The notes below the pieces were generated by a model that was not told the DNA's origin, searched no databases, and was given only the letters and a program-made list of their open reading frames with translations. DNA of 64,000 nt from Amphritea opalescens (GTDB lineage Bacteria > Pseudomonadota > Gammaproteobacteria > Pseudomonadales > Balneatricaceae). The DNA lies in the NCBI RefSeq assembly GCF_003957515.1, contig NZ_RQXW01000005.1:1-64000 (forward strand). The letters are read 5' to 3'. Positions 17,422 through 25,930 of this stretch are shown in pieces (position 1 is the first letter of the stretch; each line of letters starts with the position of its first letter). The translations under genes were made by a program, and so were the position numbers.

Positions 17422-18288
17422 ATGAAACGGCTAGATTTTAATCAGTTAGCGACCTTTGTCGCGATTGTAGATGCGAGAAGTATTACCAAAGCGGCCGCCT
17501 CATTGCACCGAACTCAGGCGGCGATCAGTATTCAGTTGAAGAAACTGGAAGAGGGGATGGGCAAGCAACTGCTCAACCGCAGCTATAACCAATTTACCTT
17601 GACGCGCGAAGGTGAAATTCTTCTCTCTTATGCCCGTCGAATTCTTAAGTTATCTGAGGAAGCGTTTAATGCTGTCAGTGATGAAGAGATCACTGGGGTA
17701 GTTCGATTTGGTATTCCAGATGGCTATGCTCGGGCGTTTATACAGAATGTACTGCGACAGTTTATCCATCGATTCCCTAAGATTCGCATACAGATTAAAA
17801 ATGATGACAGCCATAATTTATACAATAGCTTACACCTTGGTGACCTCGATCTTATTCTTGTTACTCGGCATCTAGATGAGTCGGGTGGTGAGCTGATCCG
17901 TAGAGAAAAAATTTGCTGGGTGGCCGCTAAAGATTACCAACTCGATATGAATCGTCCCCTCCCGCTTGCACTCTATGAACAGGGCTGTACTTATCGCAAA
18001 AATATTGTGGATAAGCTTAATCAAGCGGGTAAGGATTGGTTTGTTTCGTTTGAGTGCCAGGGCGTTACTGGGTTTGATATCGCTATTTCTAATGGCCTTG
18101 CTATCTCGGCCGCATCGGAATCATTGGTAAAAGAAGAGTGGCGCATTATTAAACCCAATGAGGGTTTGCCGGATCTGGGTAATATCGAAGTTGAGTTACA
18201 CCGCATACCCGGTGAAGGAAGTGAAGCGATTCGCTGTTTTGCCGATGAGCTAACACGTCAAATCAGCAATATTCATATGGATGGATAA
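17422..18288 (+). CDS. LysR-family transcriptional regulator
   Basis: DNA-binding regulator of 288 aa with an N-terminal winged helix-turn-helix (MKRLDFNQLATFVAIVDARS ... AAASLHRTQAAISIQLKKLE) and a C-terminal effector domain. Start ATG 17422 follows an AAAGG box; the open frame reaches back to TTG 17386, which would add residues before the family's normal start. It is convergent with the betaine-type importer and could control it, but no target site was identified. Confidence 0.9.
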   Translation: MKRLDFNQLATFVAIVDARSITKAAASLHRTQAAISIQLKKLEEGMGKQLLNRSYNQFTLTREGEILLSYARRILKLSEEAFNAVSDEEITGVVRFGIPDGYARAFIQNVLRQFIHRFPKIRIQIKNDDSHNLYNSLHLGDLDLILVTRHLDESGGELIRREKICWVAAKDYQLDMNRPLPLALYEQGCTYRKNIVDKLNQAGKDWFVSFECQGVTGFDIAISNGLAISAASESLVKEEWRIIKPNEGLPDLGNIEVELHRIPGEGSEAIRCFADELTRQISNIHMDG

Positions 18289-18291
18289 AAG

Positions 18292-18323
18292 TAAGCCCTG
18301 AGTCTTCCTTGCATCAGAGCTTA
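18292..18323. terminator. Hairpin between convergent lysR and proV
   Basis: TAAGCCCTGA and TCAGAGCTTA form a 10-bp stem with one mismatch in the 48-base gap between the convergent stops. No long T-run is present. Confidence 0.5.
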
Positions 18324-18336
18324 TCCTAACCTTTGT

Positions 18337-19392
18337 TTAGGCTGCCTGAGTGCCTTCATCTGAAGGTGTTCGAGGCACCAGTGCTCTAACGAGGTCTTTC
18401 ATGCAGATAGTCCCGATGGCCTGTTCGTCTTTCATTACCTGATACACTTTGTTTGTATCGCCATCTGAGTGAGAGATAACGCTTTCCAGTGTGTCATTGT
18501 AATCAACTTGGCCTACGGTTTTAATGGATGGTTCAGCTAGCGGGTGCATAACTGAACGAACCCGCAGCACTCTAGCTCGGTTGATATCACTGACGAAATT
18601 TTCAATGTAAGGGTCTGCGGGGTTGAGCAGAATCGCCTGTGGCTCTCCTTGTTGTATCACTTCACCATCTTTCAAAATGACCAGATGGTCAGCAAGCTTT
18701 AACGCTTCATCCAAATCATGACTGATAAAGATAATGGTTTTATGTAGCTCCTTCTGTAATTCGAGTAACAAATCTTGCATATCAGTACGAATCAGGGGAT
18801 CCAGTGCCGAGAAGGCCTCATCCATCAGCATCACCGCTGCATTGGAGGTCAACGCTCGCGCAATACCAACACGTTGTTGCATGCCCCCCGAGAGTTGGCT
18901 TGGATAGTGATTTTCAAATCCGGATAAACCAACGCGGTCAAGCCATTTTATCGCTTCAACATCCGCTTCATTGGCGCTAATACCGCGGATTCTTAAGGCG
19001 GTGCCCGCATTTTCGAGCACCGTTTTATGAGGCAGTAAGGCGAACTTCTGGAACACCATCGACATATCCGTTTGTCTCATTTTGCGGAGATCATCGTCAG
19101 ACAGTGTCATCACATCAACACCATCAATCAGAATCTGTCCGTCCGTTGGTTCAATCAATCGATTGAAGTGACGGATCAGGGTCGACTTGCCAGAGCCTGA
19201 TAATCCCATAATTACCGTAATATCACCGTCTTTCATATCGACGTTGATATCTTTAAGGCCCATGACATGGCCGTGTTTTTCCATTAATTCATTTTTTTCA
19301 ACGCCCTGTTTCGCAAACTCAAGTGCTGTTTGGGGGGCAGGGCCAAAAATTTTGTATAGATTTTTAATCGATACTTTAATCATCTTAGTCAT
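18337..19392 (-). CDS. proV: Glycine betaine/proline-type ABC transporter ATPase (ProV/OpuAA)
   Basis: Cytoplasmic ATPase of a quaternary-amine importer, 351 aa. The N-terminal extension ALEFAKQGVEKNELMEKHGH is diagnostic of the ProV family. Walker A is at about 63-71 (GLSGSGKST), signature LSGGMQQRVG, and Walker B VMLMDEAFSALDP. A C-terminal CBS-like region (about 275-345), typical of osmosensing importers, is present and seems short. Last gene of the three-gene set; 11 bases after proW. Confidence 0.9.
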   Translation of the reverse strand: MTKMIKVSIKNLYKIFGPAPQTALEFAKQGVEKNELMEKHGHVMGLKDINVDMKDGDITVIMGLSGSGKSTLIRHFNRLIEPTDGQILIDGVDVMTLSDDDLRKMRQTDMSMVFQKFALLPHKTVLENAGTALRIRGISANEADVEAIKWLDRVGLSGFENHYPSQLSGGMQQRVGIARALTSNAAVMLMDEAFSALDPLIRTDMQDLLLELQKELHKTIIFISHDLDEALKLADHLVILKDGEVIQQGEPQAILLNPADPYIENFVSDINRARVLRVRSVMHPLAEPSIKTVGQVDYNDTLESVISHSDGDTNKVYQVMKDEQAIGTICMKDLVRALVPRTPSDEGTQAA

Positions 19393-19403
19393 TTTGGTTT
19401 GCC

Positions 19404-20441
19404 TCAGTGGCTATTGTGAGAAACGTTAACGCGAGCCAGTGCTGCTTTGCTGACGCGATCTAAGAGAATGGCAAGAATGACAATACAGAAGCCAGATACC
19501 AACCCAACGCCTAATTCTAGATTGTTAATACCACGCAATACGAGGACGCCTAAGCCAGGTGCAGAGACTAATGAGGCGATAACCACCATCGCTAATGACA
19601 TCATGATGGTTTGATTGACGCCGGCCATAATGGTGGGCAACGCGAGGGGCAGCTCAACATTTAATAGTTTCTGCCGTGCTGTCATGCCGAAGGCATTGGC
19701 CGCTTCGATAATATCTTGATCGACCAAGCGGATGCCTAAATCCGTTAGACGAACCACAGGGACGATGGCATAGAGAATAATCGCAATACCGTAGAGTTTG
19801 GATTCGGTCACGCTAAAGAGAAAGATTAAGGGGATCAGATAAACGAAAGTAGGTAGTGTTTGCAGCATATCTAATACAGGAATTGCTGACTTCTGTAGTC
19901 GATCATACTTTGACATTGCGATCCCTATGGGCACGCCTATGAGCACGCTCAAACCGGTACAGATAAAGATGATCGCCATCGTTTGTACCGCATAGGTGTA
20001 GTGATCGATAAAGGCGAGAAATAACCAGGTAATAGCGACGAGTAAAGGGGCGCCCTTTGAGCGTGTTGTAAAATAAACGGCTAAGATGGTTAGGCTGATC
20101 AATAACCACCATGGTGTCGCAACAAAAAGCCAGAGGGTGCCATCGAGAAGCCAGCTAAGAGGCTGCGTTAAGGGGTCTAACACAAACTGTAGGCTGCTTT
20201 TGATGCTCAGAAAAAACTGCTCTACACCGTTAGTCATATCGCGGGTGCGGGGAATCGCACTACAGGCTGCATGCAAATTATCTAATGAAGGAAAAGGCAT
20301 ATCCCATAACGAAGTATCTGCCTCACTGGTCTTGTTACTTTTAGCCAGTAATTGGGCCATGGTCATGGGACCGTCTTGCTTGGTGGTGCCGCACCAGTCC
20401 TGCAACCCCAATGTGCTAAACATCGAGTCATAAAATGCCAT
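19404..20441 (-). CDS. proW: Glycine betaine/proline-type ABC transporter permease (ProW)
   Basis: Inner-membrane permease of 345 aa. After a hydrophilic N-terminus it has several membrane helices and the BPD_transp_1 core, with the conserved VPIGIAMSKYDRL and EAANAFGMTARQKLLNVELPLALPTIMAGVNQ (EAA) segments. The long N-terminal region resembles E. coli ProW. It sits between the binding protein and the ATPase. Confidence 0.9.
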   Translation of the reverse strand: MAFYDSMFSTLGLQDWCGTTKQDGPMTMAQLLAKSNKTSEADTSLWDMPFPSLDNLHAACSAIPRTRDMTNGVEQFFLSIKSSLQFVLDPLTQPLSWLLDGTLWLFVATPWWLLISLTILAVYFTTRSKGAPLLVAITWLFLAFIDHYTYAVQTMAIIFICTGLSVLIGVPIGIAMSKYDRLQKSAIPVLDMLQTLPTFVYLIPLIFLFSVTESKLYGIAIILYAIVPVVRLTDLGIRLVDQDIIEAANAFGMTARQKLLNVELPLALPTIMAGVNQTIMMSLAMVVIASLVSAPGLGVLVLRGINNLELGVGLVSGFCIVILAILLDRVSKAALARVNVSHNSH

Positions 20442-20552
20442 AACGTTATTCCTGTTTTATTTTTAATACTCGGTAACATCTATTGTGCTTGGCTATGCTC
20501 ATCTATAAAGCATGCAATGTAATGCACAATGAATTACCCATGTCGTCAGAAA

Positions 20553-20581
20553 ATGGAATCCCTTGCTGTAGCGGATTCCAT
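20553..20581 (-). terminator. Hairpin between proX and proW (attenuator or mRNA stabiliser)
   Basis: ATGGAATCC, an 11-base loop, GGATTCCAT: a perfect 9-bp stem 13 bases after the proX stop. In the direction of transcription it is followed by TTTTC, a weak U-run, so it may cause partial termination and favour expression of the binding protein. Confidence 0.55.
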
Positions 20582-20593
20582 GAATAGAATACT

Positions 20594-21565
20594 TTAATTC
20601 AGCAGCGCAGTGAGTTTTGCGCGAGCATCATCATTGATCCAAGAAGACCATTTATCTTGCTGTGTAGTAATGAAATAGACAGCCGCTTCTTCTACTGAGG
20701 ATTTGTTCTCTTCTTGCCATGCGAGCAGTTGATTCATTTCATCCCCAGTAAAACTAATATGTTTCATTAGTTCATAAATATCCGGCTCTCGGGTGGCGAA
20801 ATCAGTCGTTACCCCCGTGATAACGGTTCCCGCCTTAATAGACGTTTTTTGAGGGGTTGCACAATCTTTTGATTCAGCGCATTTGTATGCGTCGGCGTCG
20901 AACGGTCCCAAATCCACAGCGACCATGGGGTATTTTCCTAGTACAGCGGTGGGTGCCCAGTAGTAGACGAAGATAGGTTCTTTGGCTTCGTTCGCGGATG
21001 CGATAGCTGCTGCCAATGTTTCCCCTGAACCATGATTAAATACCTCCATACCGTGGCCGGCAAAATCGAAGGCCTTAATCAAATTATCGTTAATGATGCG
21101 AAGTCCCCAGCCATCGGGGGCGTTGTGAAACTTGCCGCCAACGAGTTCTGGATTAGCGAGAACGCCATCGATGGTTGATAGCTGTGGATACTGGTCCACT
21201 AAGTATTGAGGTACCCACCAAGCATCTTTGCCGCCGTCAGAGATGACCTCTGTGGCGGTGAGCACTTTGCCTTGTTGTTCAAGTTCGGTATACAGAGGCA
21301 CTGAATTGAGCCACAGCTCGGTGACTATGTCCGGTTTGCCGGTTTCAGCAATGGAGGTAACCGACGGCACTGTTGACGTCGGTACGGTTTGTACGGTGCA
21401 ACCATAACCTTGTTCCATCAGAAACTTAGAGACGGACGTTACTAACTGGGAAGATGACCAGTTCATCTCACTAATACTGACTTCACCGCATTGGGCATAG
21501 ACAGATGAAGACATAATAGAAGTACTAGCCATAAGTGCTGCGGCAGCTATAAACGATTTTTTCAT
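20594..21565 (-). CDS. proX: Periplasmic glycine betaine/quaternary amine-binding protein (ProX/OpuAC family)
   Basis: Solute-binding protein of 323 aa with a signal peptide (about 1-24, ending SSSVYA). Tryptophan-rich positions such as EMNWSS, TELWLNS, DAWWVPQY and YYWAPT match the aromatic-cage theme of OpuAC-type betaine receptors. It is the first gene of proX-proW-proV. Exact ligand (glycine betaine, proline betaine, carnitine, other) is not determined; proximity to a catabolic cluster means it could import a nutrient rather than an osmolyte. Confidence 0.85.
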   Translation of the reverse strand: MKKSFIAAAALMASTSIMSSSVYAQCGEVSISEMNWSSSQLVTSVSKFLMEQGYGCTVQTVPTSTVPSVTSIAETGKPDIVTELWLNSVPLYTELEQQGKVLTATEVISDGGKDAWWVPQYLVDQYPQLSTIDGVLANPELVGGKFHNAPDGWGLRIINDNLIKAFDFAGHGMEVFNHGSGETLAAAIASANEAKEPIFVYYWAPTAVLGKYPMVAVDLGPFDADAYKCAESKDCATPQKTSIKAGTVITGVTTDFATREPDIYELMKHISFTGDEMNQLLAWQEENKSSVEEAAVYFITTQQDKWSSWINDDARAKLTALLN

Positions 21566-22003
21566 TCTATATACCCTTACTTGGATTATTTTTATCTAGG
21601 TTCAGTGAGTGTGCCAAGGGTTCACTAACATAAGAGATATGTATTCGATGGATCCGAAAACCTCTGATACTGATACTAGAGCGATAGCGAGGTGCTTGTT
21701 AAATTTATAATTCTTTCAAAGATTTTAAATAGAATTTATGAGCAATGAGGAGGTATTCGTAACTGTTTGATTTTTATAGTAATTATTTTATTCAGTCAGT
21801 GGGTATAAAATTTATTTAATAAGTTGTTAAATTGAATAAATTTCAGTTGGGTTCTGGGGTGCTCTAGGATGGCTTCAATGTTACCGGAATGGCAGGCCTG
21901 AAGGTTACGGTTTATAGGATCAGATGGGTATGTATTTGTCATTTTTGTCCGGAATAAAGTTGAGTAAAGCTATAAATCTGTTGCTGACAGGACAGGAGTG
22001 CAT
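21566..22003. other. AT-rich divergent intergenic region upstream of proX and the racemase-like gene
   Basis: About 440 bases with no convincing ORF. It is markedly AT-rich around 21700-21850 and must hold the promoters of proX (-) and the enolase-superfamily gene (+). I could not assign either promoter with confidence. Confidence 0.5.
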
Positions 22004-23089
22004 GTGAAAATAACGAATATTGAAACATTGAAGGTTGAGATTCCGCTGCAAAAGCCGTTGATTACGGCCATTCATAAAACCGAAACGGTTGGTGTGGTGG
22101 TTGTCAGGATCGAAACAGATACCGGGCTTGTCGGGGAAAACTATGTTTTCACACTTAACAAGGATCGTTTGGTCGTATTTGAAGCGATGATTCGTAGTTT
22201 GAGTCCATTTCTCATCGGTCAGAACCCAGTGTATGTTGAAAAAATCTGGAGCGACATGTGGAATGACTGTAATCCTGTAGGCCAAAAAGGCATTTCTATC
22301 TCGGCGATCTCTGCATTGGATACCGCATTATGGGATCTGTTAGGTAAGCAGGCTAACATGCCGCTTTATCAACTCTTTGGTGCCTGTCGCGATAAGGTGA
22401 AAACCTATGCCAGCAGTGGTTTATGGTTATCCGCGAGTATTGATGAGTTAATCGAAGAGGCGCACGGTTTTATCGATCAGGGATTCCGGTCGATGAAGTT
22501 GCGTTTGGGTAAAGAAAATCCTAAAGAGGATGTAGCTAGGGCGAGCGCATTACGTGATGCTATTGGTGATGATATCGAGATTCTCACCGATGCAAACCAG
22601 TCACTGACCCCCCGTAAGGCTATTTCGCTAGCAAGGCAGTTGGAAAGCCTAAATATCGGTTGGCTGGAAGAGCCGGTACCCGCCCATGATCTTACAGGCC
22701 ATGCGAGGGTTTTAGATGCGATCAATATTCCCGTGGCGAGTGGCGAAACTGATTACACACGGTTTGGTATGAAGAATATCCTCGATAGTGGAGCAGTCGA
22801 TGTGCTGATGCCGGATTTACAACGCATCGGTGGCTTGAGTGAGTATCGTAAAACGGCTGCTTTAGCATCTGCTTACAACATTCCTATTTCTACCCATATA
22901 TTTACTGAACAAAGTCTCAGTATTGCGGGTTCCTGTGCAAATTGTATTTCCGTTGAGCATGTTGATTGGTTTGCGCCGATCTATCAGGAGAAAATACAGA
23001 TAAACGACGGATATATTGCGATACCGCAGTCACCGGGACTCGGTTTTAATTTCGATTACGATTATATTAATAGCCACTTGTGGACCTAA
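22004..23089 (+). CDS. Mandelate racemase-group enolase-superfamily enzyme
   Basis: TIM-barrel enzyme abstracting a proton alpha to a carboxylate, probably an acid-sugar dehydratase or racemase. GTG 22004 is preferred because AGGAG at 21994-21998 overlaps the earlier GTG. The 361-aa product carries the mandelate racemase catalytic set shifted by one: K165, metal ligands D196, E222 and E248, the D271-H298 dyad, and E318. The position equivalent to racemase K166 is R167 (K-L-R), which speaks for one-sided chemistry such as dehydration. Convergent with a LysR gene. Substrate unknown. Confidence 0.88.
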   Translation: MKITNIETLKVEIPLQKPLITAIHKTETVGVVVVRIETDTGLVGENYVFTLNKDRLVVFEAMIRSLSPFLIGQNPVYVEKIWSDMWNDCNPVGQKGISISAISALDTALWDLLGKQANMPLYQLFGACRDKVKTYASSGLWLSASIDELIEEAHGFIDQGFRSMKLRLGKENPKEDVARASALRDAIGDDIEILTDANQSLTPRKAISLARQLESLNIGWLEEPVPAHDLTGHARVLDAINIPVASGETDYTRFGMKNILDSGAVDVLMPDLQRIGGLSEYRKTAALASAYNIPISTHIFTEQSLSIAGSCANCISVEHVDWFAPIYQEKIQINDGYIAIPQSPGLGFNFDYDYINSHLWT

Positions 23090-23098
23090 GAATAGCGT

Positions 23099-23125
23099 AA
23101 AACGGAGCGATTAAGCTCCGTTTTT
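23099..23125. terminator. Bidirectional intrinsic terminator
   Basis: AAAACGGAGC, loop GATTAA, GCTCCG and a T5 run. It serves the enolase-superfamily gene (+) and, with the A-run on the other side, the LysR gene (-), whose stop lies inside the structure. Confidence 0.85.
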
Positions 23126-24010
23126 GGATCTGTTGTTAGTCTGTTGATCAGCCCCATACTGTTGGATAAAAGGCGTTGCTTTCAGTCCCTCGATGGCTTG
23201 GCGAACAATCGCCTCGTTTTGGCGATTGTTCGCCACGGCTAAGCTGATAGTGAGGCTAAACTCAGTTGCGCCCTTTACCTGATATAACCGGCCTTGTTGC
23301 AGAAGCGGCTGCACGGTTGAAAAGGCGAGGTAGGCAGAGCCTCCACGCTGGAGGATCTGTTCCAGCGCCTGTGATTCTAGTGCCAGCGTAATCCGGTGGT
23401 GTGGGACATCGGGGTACTCTCGGTTATGTTGTTCTTGAAATTGATGCCCCCAGTTAACATAGATATAACCGTCGGCCTGTCCAGTACCGACCTCTCTAGG
23501 TTCTGATGAAACCAGAATCAACGGTTCAGAAAACAGTGTTTCATAATGCACATTGGGTATCTGTTGTGGTTCAAATACCAGTGCTAGATCTAATAGCCCC
23601 TCCCGCAATTCATGCAATAGAAACGATGAATAGTCTGATTGAATCCGAGTCGCGACACCGGCTGCATTGAGATTCATCCAGTCTAACCAGTCTGAATAAA
23701 GCTTGCTCCAGTAGTGAACGGGAATCCCTAGGCTGACAATACCGTCGATATTGGGTGGCAGGGCAACCTCTTGTTGCGCCTGTTGCCAAGTTTTGATGAC
23801 TGAAAGGGCATAGGGGTAAAACACTTTGCCGCCATTGTTGAGTGCGACGCCATCGCGTTTACGGGTGAACAGTTCCCTATTCAAGTGAGATTCTAATGCT
23901 TTAATTCGCGCACTCACAGATGACTGAGTGATGTGGAGGTTTTCTGATGCTTTTTGAAAGCTACCGGTGATGGTGACTTCTAAAAATGCACGGAGATTTT
24001 CTATATTCAT
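23111..24010 (-). CDS. LysR-family transcriptional regulator
   Basis: Regulator of 299 aa with an N-terminal winged helix (MNIENLRAFLEVTITGSFQK ... LHITQSSVSARIKALESHLN) and a periplasmic-binding-like effector domain. It lies between the racemase-like gene and the dehydrogenase/aldolase genes, so it is the likely local regulator of that set; this is inferred from position. Confidence 0.9.
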   Translation of the reverse strand: MNIENLRAFLEVTITGSFQKASENLHITQSSVSARIKALESHLNRELFTRKRDGVALNNGGKVFYPYALSVIKTWQQAQQEVALPPNIDGIVSLGIPVHYWSKLYSDWLDWMNLNAAGVATRIQSDYSSFLLHELREGLLDLALVFEPQQIPNVHYETLFSEPLILVSSEPREVGTGQADGYIYVNWGHQFQEQHNREYPDVPHHRITLALESQALEQILQRGGSAYLAFSTVQPLLQQGRLYQVKGATEFSLTISLAVANNRQNEAIVRQAIEGLKATPFIQQYGADQQTNNRSKNGA

Positions 24011-24152
24011 ACCAGCCTTGAATGTCTTTTGGCAACTGATCTAGCTTTGAGATTAACTAAGTTAGTGTCAGGTCAGTATCTTAGGAAGGTGTGAATAAGT
24101 CCAGTTTGCTTTCAGGAAGAAGAAGCTGGCAGGTGACTGCCAGCTGGATAAG

Positions 24153-25046
24153 CTAGCTGCGTAGCGGTTGAGCCGATTGTTCCTCAATTAATTTGAGAAC
24201 GCTCAGGTGGGGTACTTCTGGGCCATACTTTTCGGTGGCTATTTGATAGGTGGCATAGACCTTATCGGCCAAGGTCATCTCAATACCGAGGTGGCTTCCC
24301 AGTTCGGTGATGAGACGCATGTCTTTAGTTGCTAGGCCCAAGGCGAAGGATTGGTCATAACTACCATCCAGCACTTTAGGAATATAATTATCGACGACGT
24401 AGCTTTGTGCACAGCTGCTTTGTAAAACATTATGCAGTACTGCCAGATCAAGCTGGGCTTTCGCGCCCATCATCAATGCTTCGCCGATCCCTTGTGCGAC
24501 CAGATAATTCAGGTGTAACTGGGCTAACTTTGTTACATAACCGGCACCGGCAGGCCCCATGCGAACAGCTTTCTTAGTGAAGGCGTGAAGTAGTGGTGCC
24601 CATTGTTCTAACACCGGCTCATCAATACCCAGCAACATGGTCAGGGTGCCTGCGGCGGCACCTTCTGATCCGCCGGTCACGGGGCCATCAATAAGAGTTA
24701 GATCGGCAGGCGCGGCATTACGTACCTTTTCCCATTCTGCTAATTCATTAGTGCTGGTTTCAATCCAGGTAGCGCCGGGTAGTGCATTTTCGAGAATGCC
24801 TTCGCTACCGAAGGCGATTTGATTCACCTGTACTGAGCTTGGTAGCGAGGTAAAAATCAGATCGCATTGTTGGGCAATCTTTTTGACCGTTTCGCCCGCA
24901 GAAGCCCCCTTGCCAACAAAGTGATCCACCACTGTTGGGTTAAGGTCCAATACGAATAGCTCAAACGCATTAGATTGACAATACTTCAGCAGATTAGCTG
25001 CCATGCCTGAGCCCATGTTGCCCAGTCCGATAAAGCCTATTTTCAT
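24153..25046 (-). CDS. 3-hydroxyisobutyrate dehydrogenase-family oxidoreductase
   Basis: NAD(P)-dependent beta-hydroxyacid dehydrogenase of 297 aa. The N-terminal dinucleotide motif GFIGLGNMGSGMAANL, the substrate-site segment DGPVTGGSEGAAAGTLTMLLG and the catalytic lysine in GYVTKLAQLHLN define the family (HIBADH, tartronate semialdehyde reductase, L-threonate dehydrogenase and relatives). The class II aldolase-like gene upstream makes it look like a four-carbon acid-sugar route, but the DUF1537 kinase of known threonate pathways is absent here. Confidence 0.88.
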   Translation of the reverse strand: MKIGFIGLGNMGSGMAANLLKYCQSNAFELFVLDLNPTVVDHFVGKGASAGETVKKIAQQCDLIFTSLPSSVQVNQIAFGSEGILENALPGATWIETSTNELAEWEKVRNAAPADLTLIDGPVTGGSEGAAAGTLTMLLGIDEPVLEQWAPLLHAFTKKAVRMGPAGAGYVTKLAQLHLNYLVAQGIGEALMMGAKAQLDLAVLHNVLQSSCAQSYVVDNYIPKVLDGSYDQSFALGLATKDMRLITELGSHLGIEMTLADKVYATYQIATEKYGPEVPHLSVLKLIEEQSAQPLRS

Positions 25047-25076
25047 TGTTCTATGCCTGTGAATTTAGCTATTTAA

Positions 25077-25102
25077 GGGCAGACGGCTGTTTTCATCTGC
25101 CC
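25077..25102 (-). terminator. Hairpin between aldolase-like and HIBADH-like genes
   Basis: GGGCAGA and TCTGCCC form a perfect 7-bp stem with a 12-base loop in the 88-base gap. In the transcribed direction only TTAAAT follows, so it may attenuate rather than end transcription. Confidence 0.4.
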
Positions 25103-25134
25103 GTAAAACATCATGCTGTGTCATGGAAGATGAC

Positions 25135-25881
25135 TCAGAACTTGTATGATGGATCTGCCCGGTCGCACTTGCGCAGTAGAGCTGGCCATTCATACTTACC
25201 TGGCGAAAACGCTTCATATTGCTTCGATGCGAGAGCCCACAAGGCAGGATCACCATATTCAAGTTCGAAACCAGAAGCCGTTGCTTGCAGTGCGACTTCA
25301 CAGGTGCGAATGAGGTAGTACATGTTCATGAAACATTCGCCTGCGGTTTCACCAACGGTCAAAAAGCCGTGATTACGCATAATCAGACAGCTGTTGCTAC
25401 CCATGTTTTCAGCGATGCGATGGCGCTCGTCAGGATCGACTGATAAGCCTTCCCAATCATGAAAGCCCACTTTCCCATAGAGCATGGAAGAATCCTGAAT
25501 TAGAAAGGGTAGCTCTTTAAAGGCGGTGGCCGCGGTACAAGATTTTGGATGAGCGTGAAACACGAACTTATTGTTTCGATGCTGTTCGCTCAGGTGAATA
25601 GCGCCATGGATGATAAAACCCGCGGTGTTCACATCGCTAGGGCCTTCTAATACATTACCTTCTTCGTCAACCTTAATCAGGTTAGAGGCTGTTACCTCTT
25701 CATAGTTAAGACCAAAGCAGTGCATATAGAAGTGGTGCTCAGAGCCGGGTACTCGGGCAGTAATATGATTCCAGATAGTATCGTCCCAACCAAACATATT
25801 GGTTAAGCGAAACATGGCGGCTAGGTCAATACGAACCTGTTCCTGTTGCTGTTCGAGCGTTAGTTCACTGTTTGTGGTCAT
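25135..25881 (-). CDS. Class II aldolase/adducin-family protein
   Basis: Zinc-dependent aldolase-fold protein of 248 aa. Metal-ligand histidines are visible in VFHAHPKSC and in RNHGFLTVG, as in fuculose-phosphate aldolase relatives. The catalytic-loop region (HCFGLNYEEVTASNLIKVD) follows the adducin-like branch, many members of which act on unphosphorylated substrates or as decarboxylases. It lies between the hydroxyacid dehydrogenase and HIBADH-like genes on one strand, which suggests a shared pathway. Confidence 0.88.
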   Translation of the reverse strand: MTTNSELTLEQQQEQVRIDLAAMFRLTNMFGWDDTIWNHITARVPGSEHHFYMHCFGLNYEEVTASNLIKVDEEGNVLEGPSDVNTAGFIIHGAIHLSEQHRNNKFVFHAHPKSCTAATAFKELPFLIQDSSMLYGKVGFHDWEGLSVDPDERHRIAENMGSNSCLIMRNHGFLTVGETAGECFMNMYYLIRTCEVALQATASGFELEYGDPALWALASKQYEAFSPGKYEWPALLRKCDRADPSYKF

Positions 25882-25930
25882 GCTGGAAGTCTCTAATTGT
25901 TATGGTTAAACGTTATCCGTCACGACTCGC

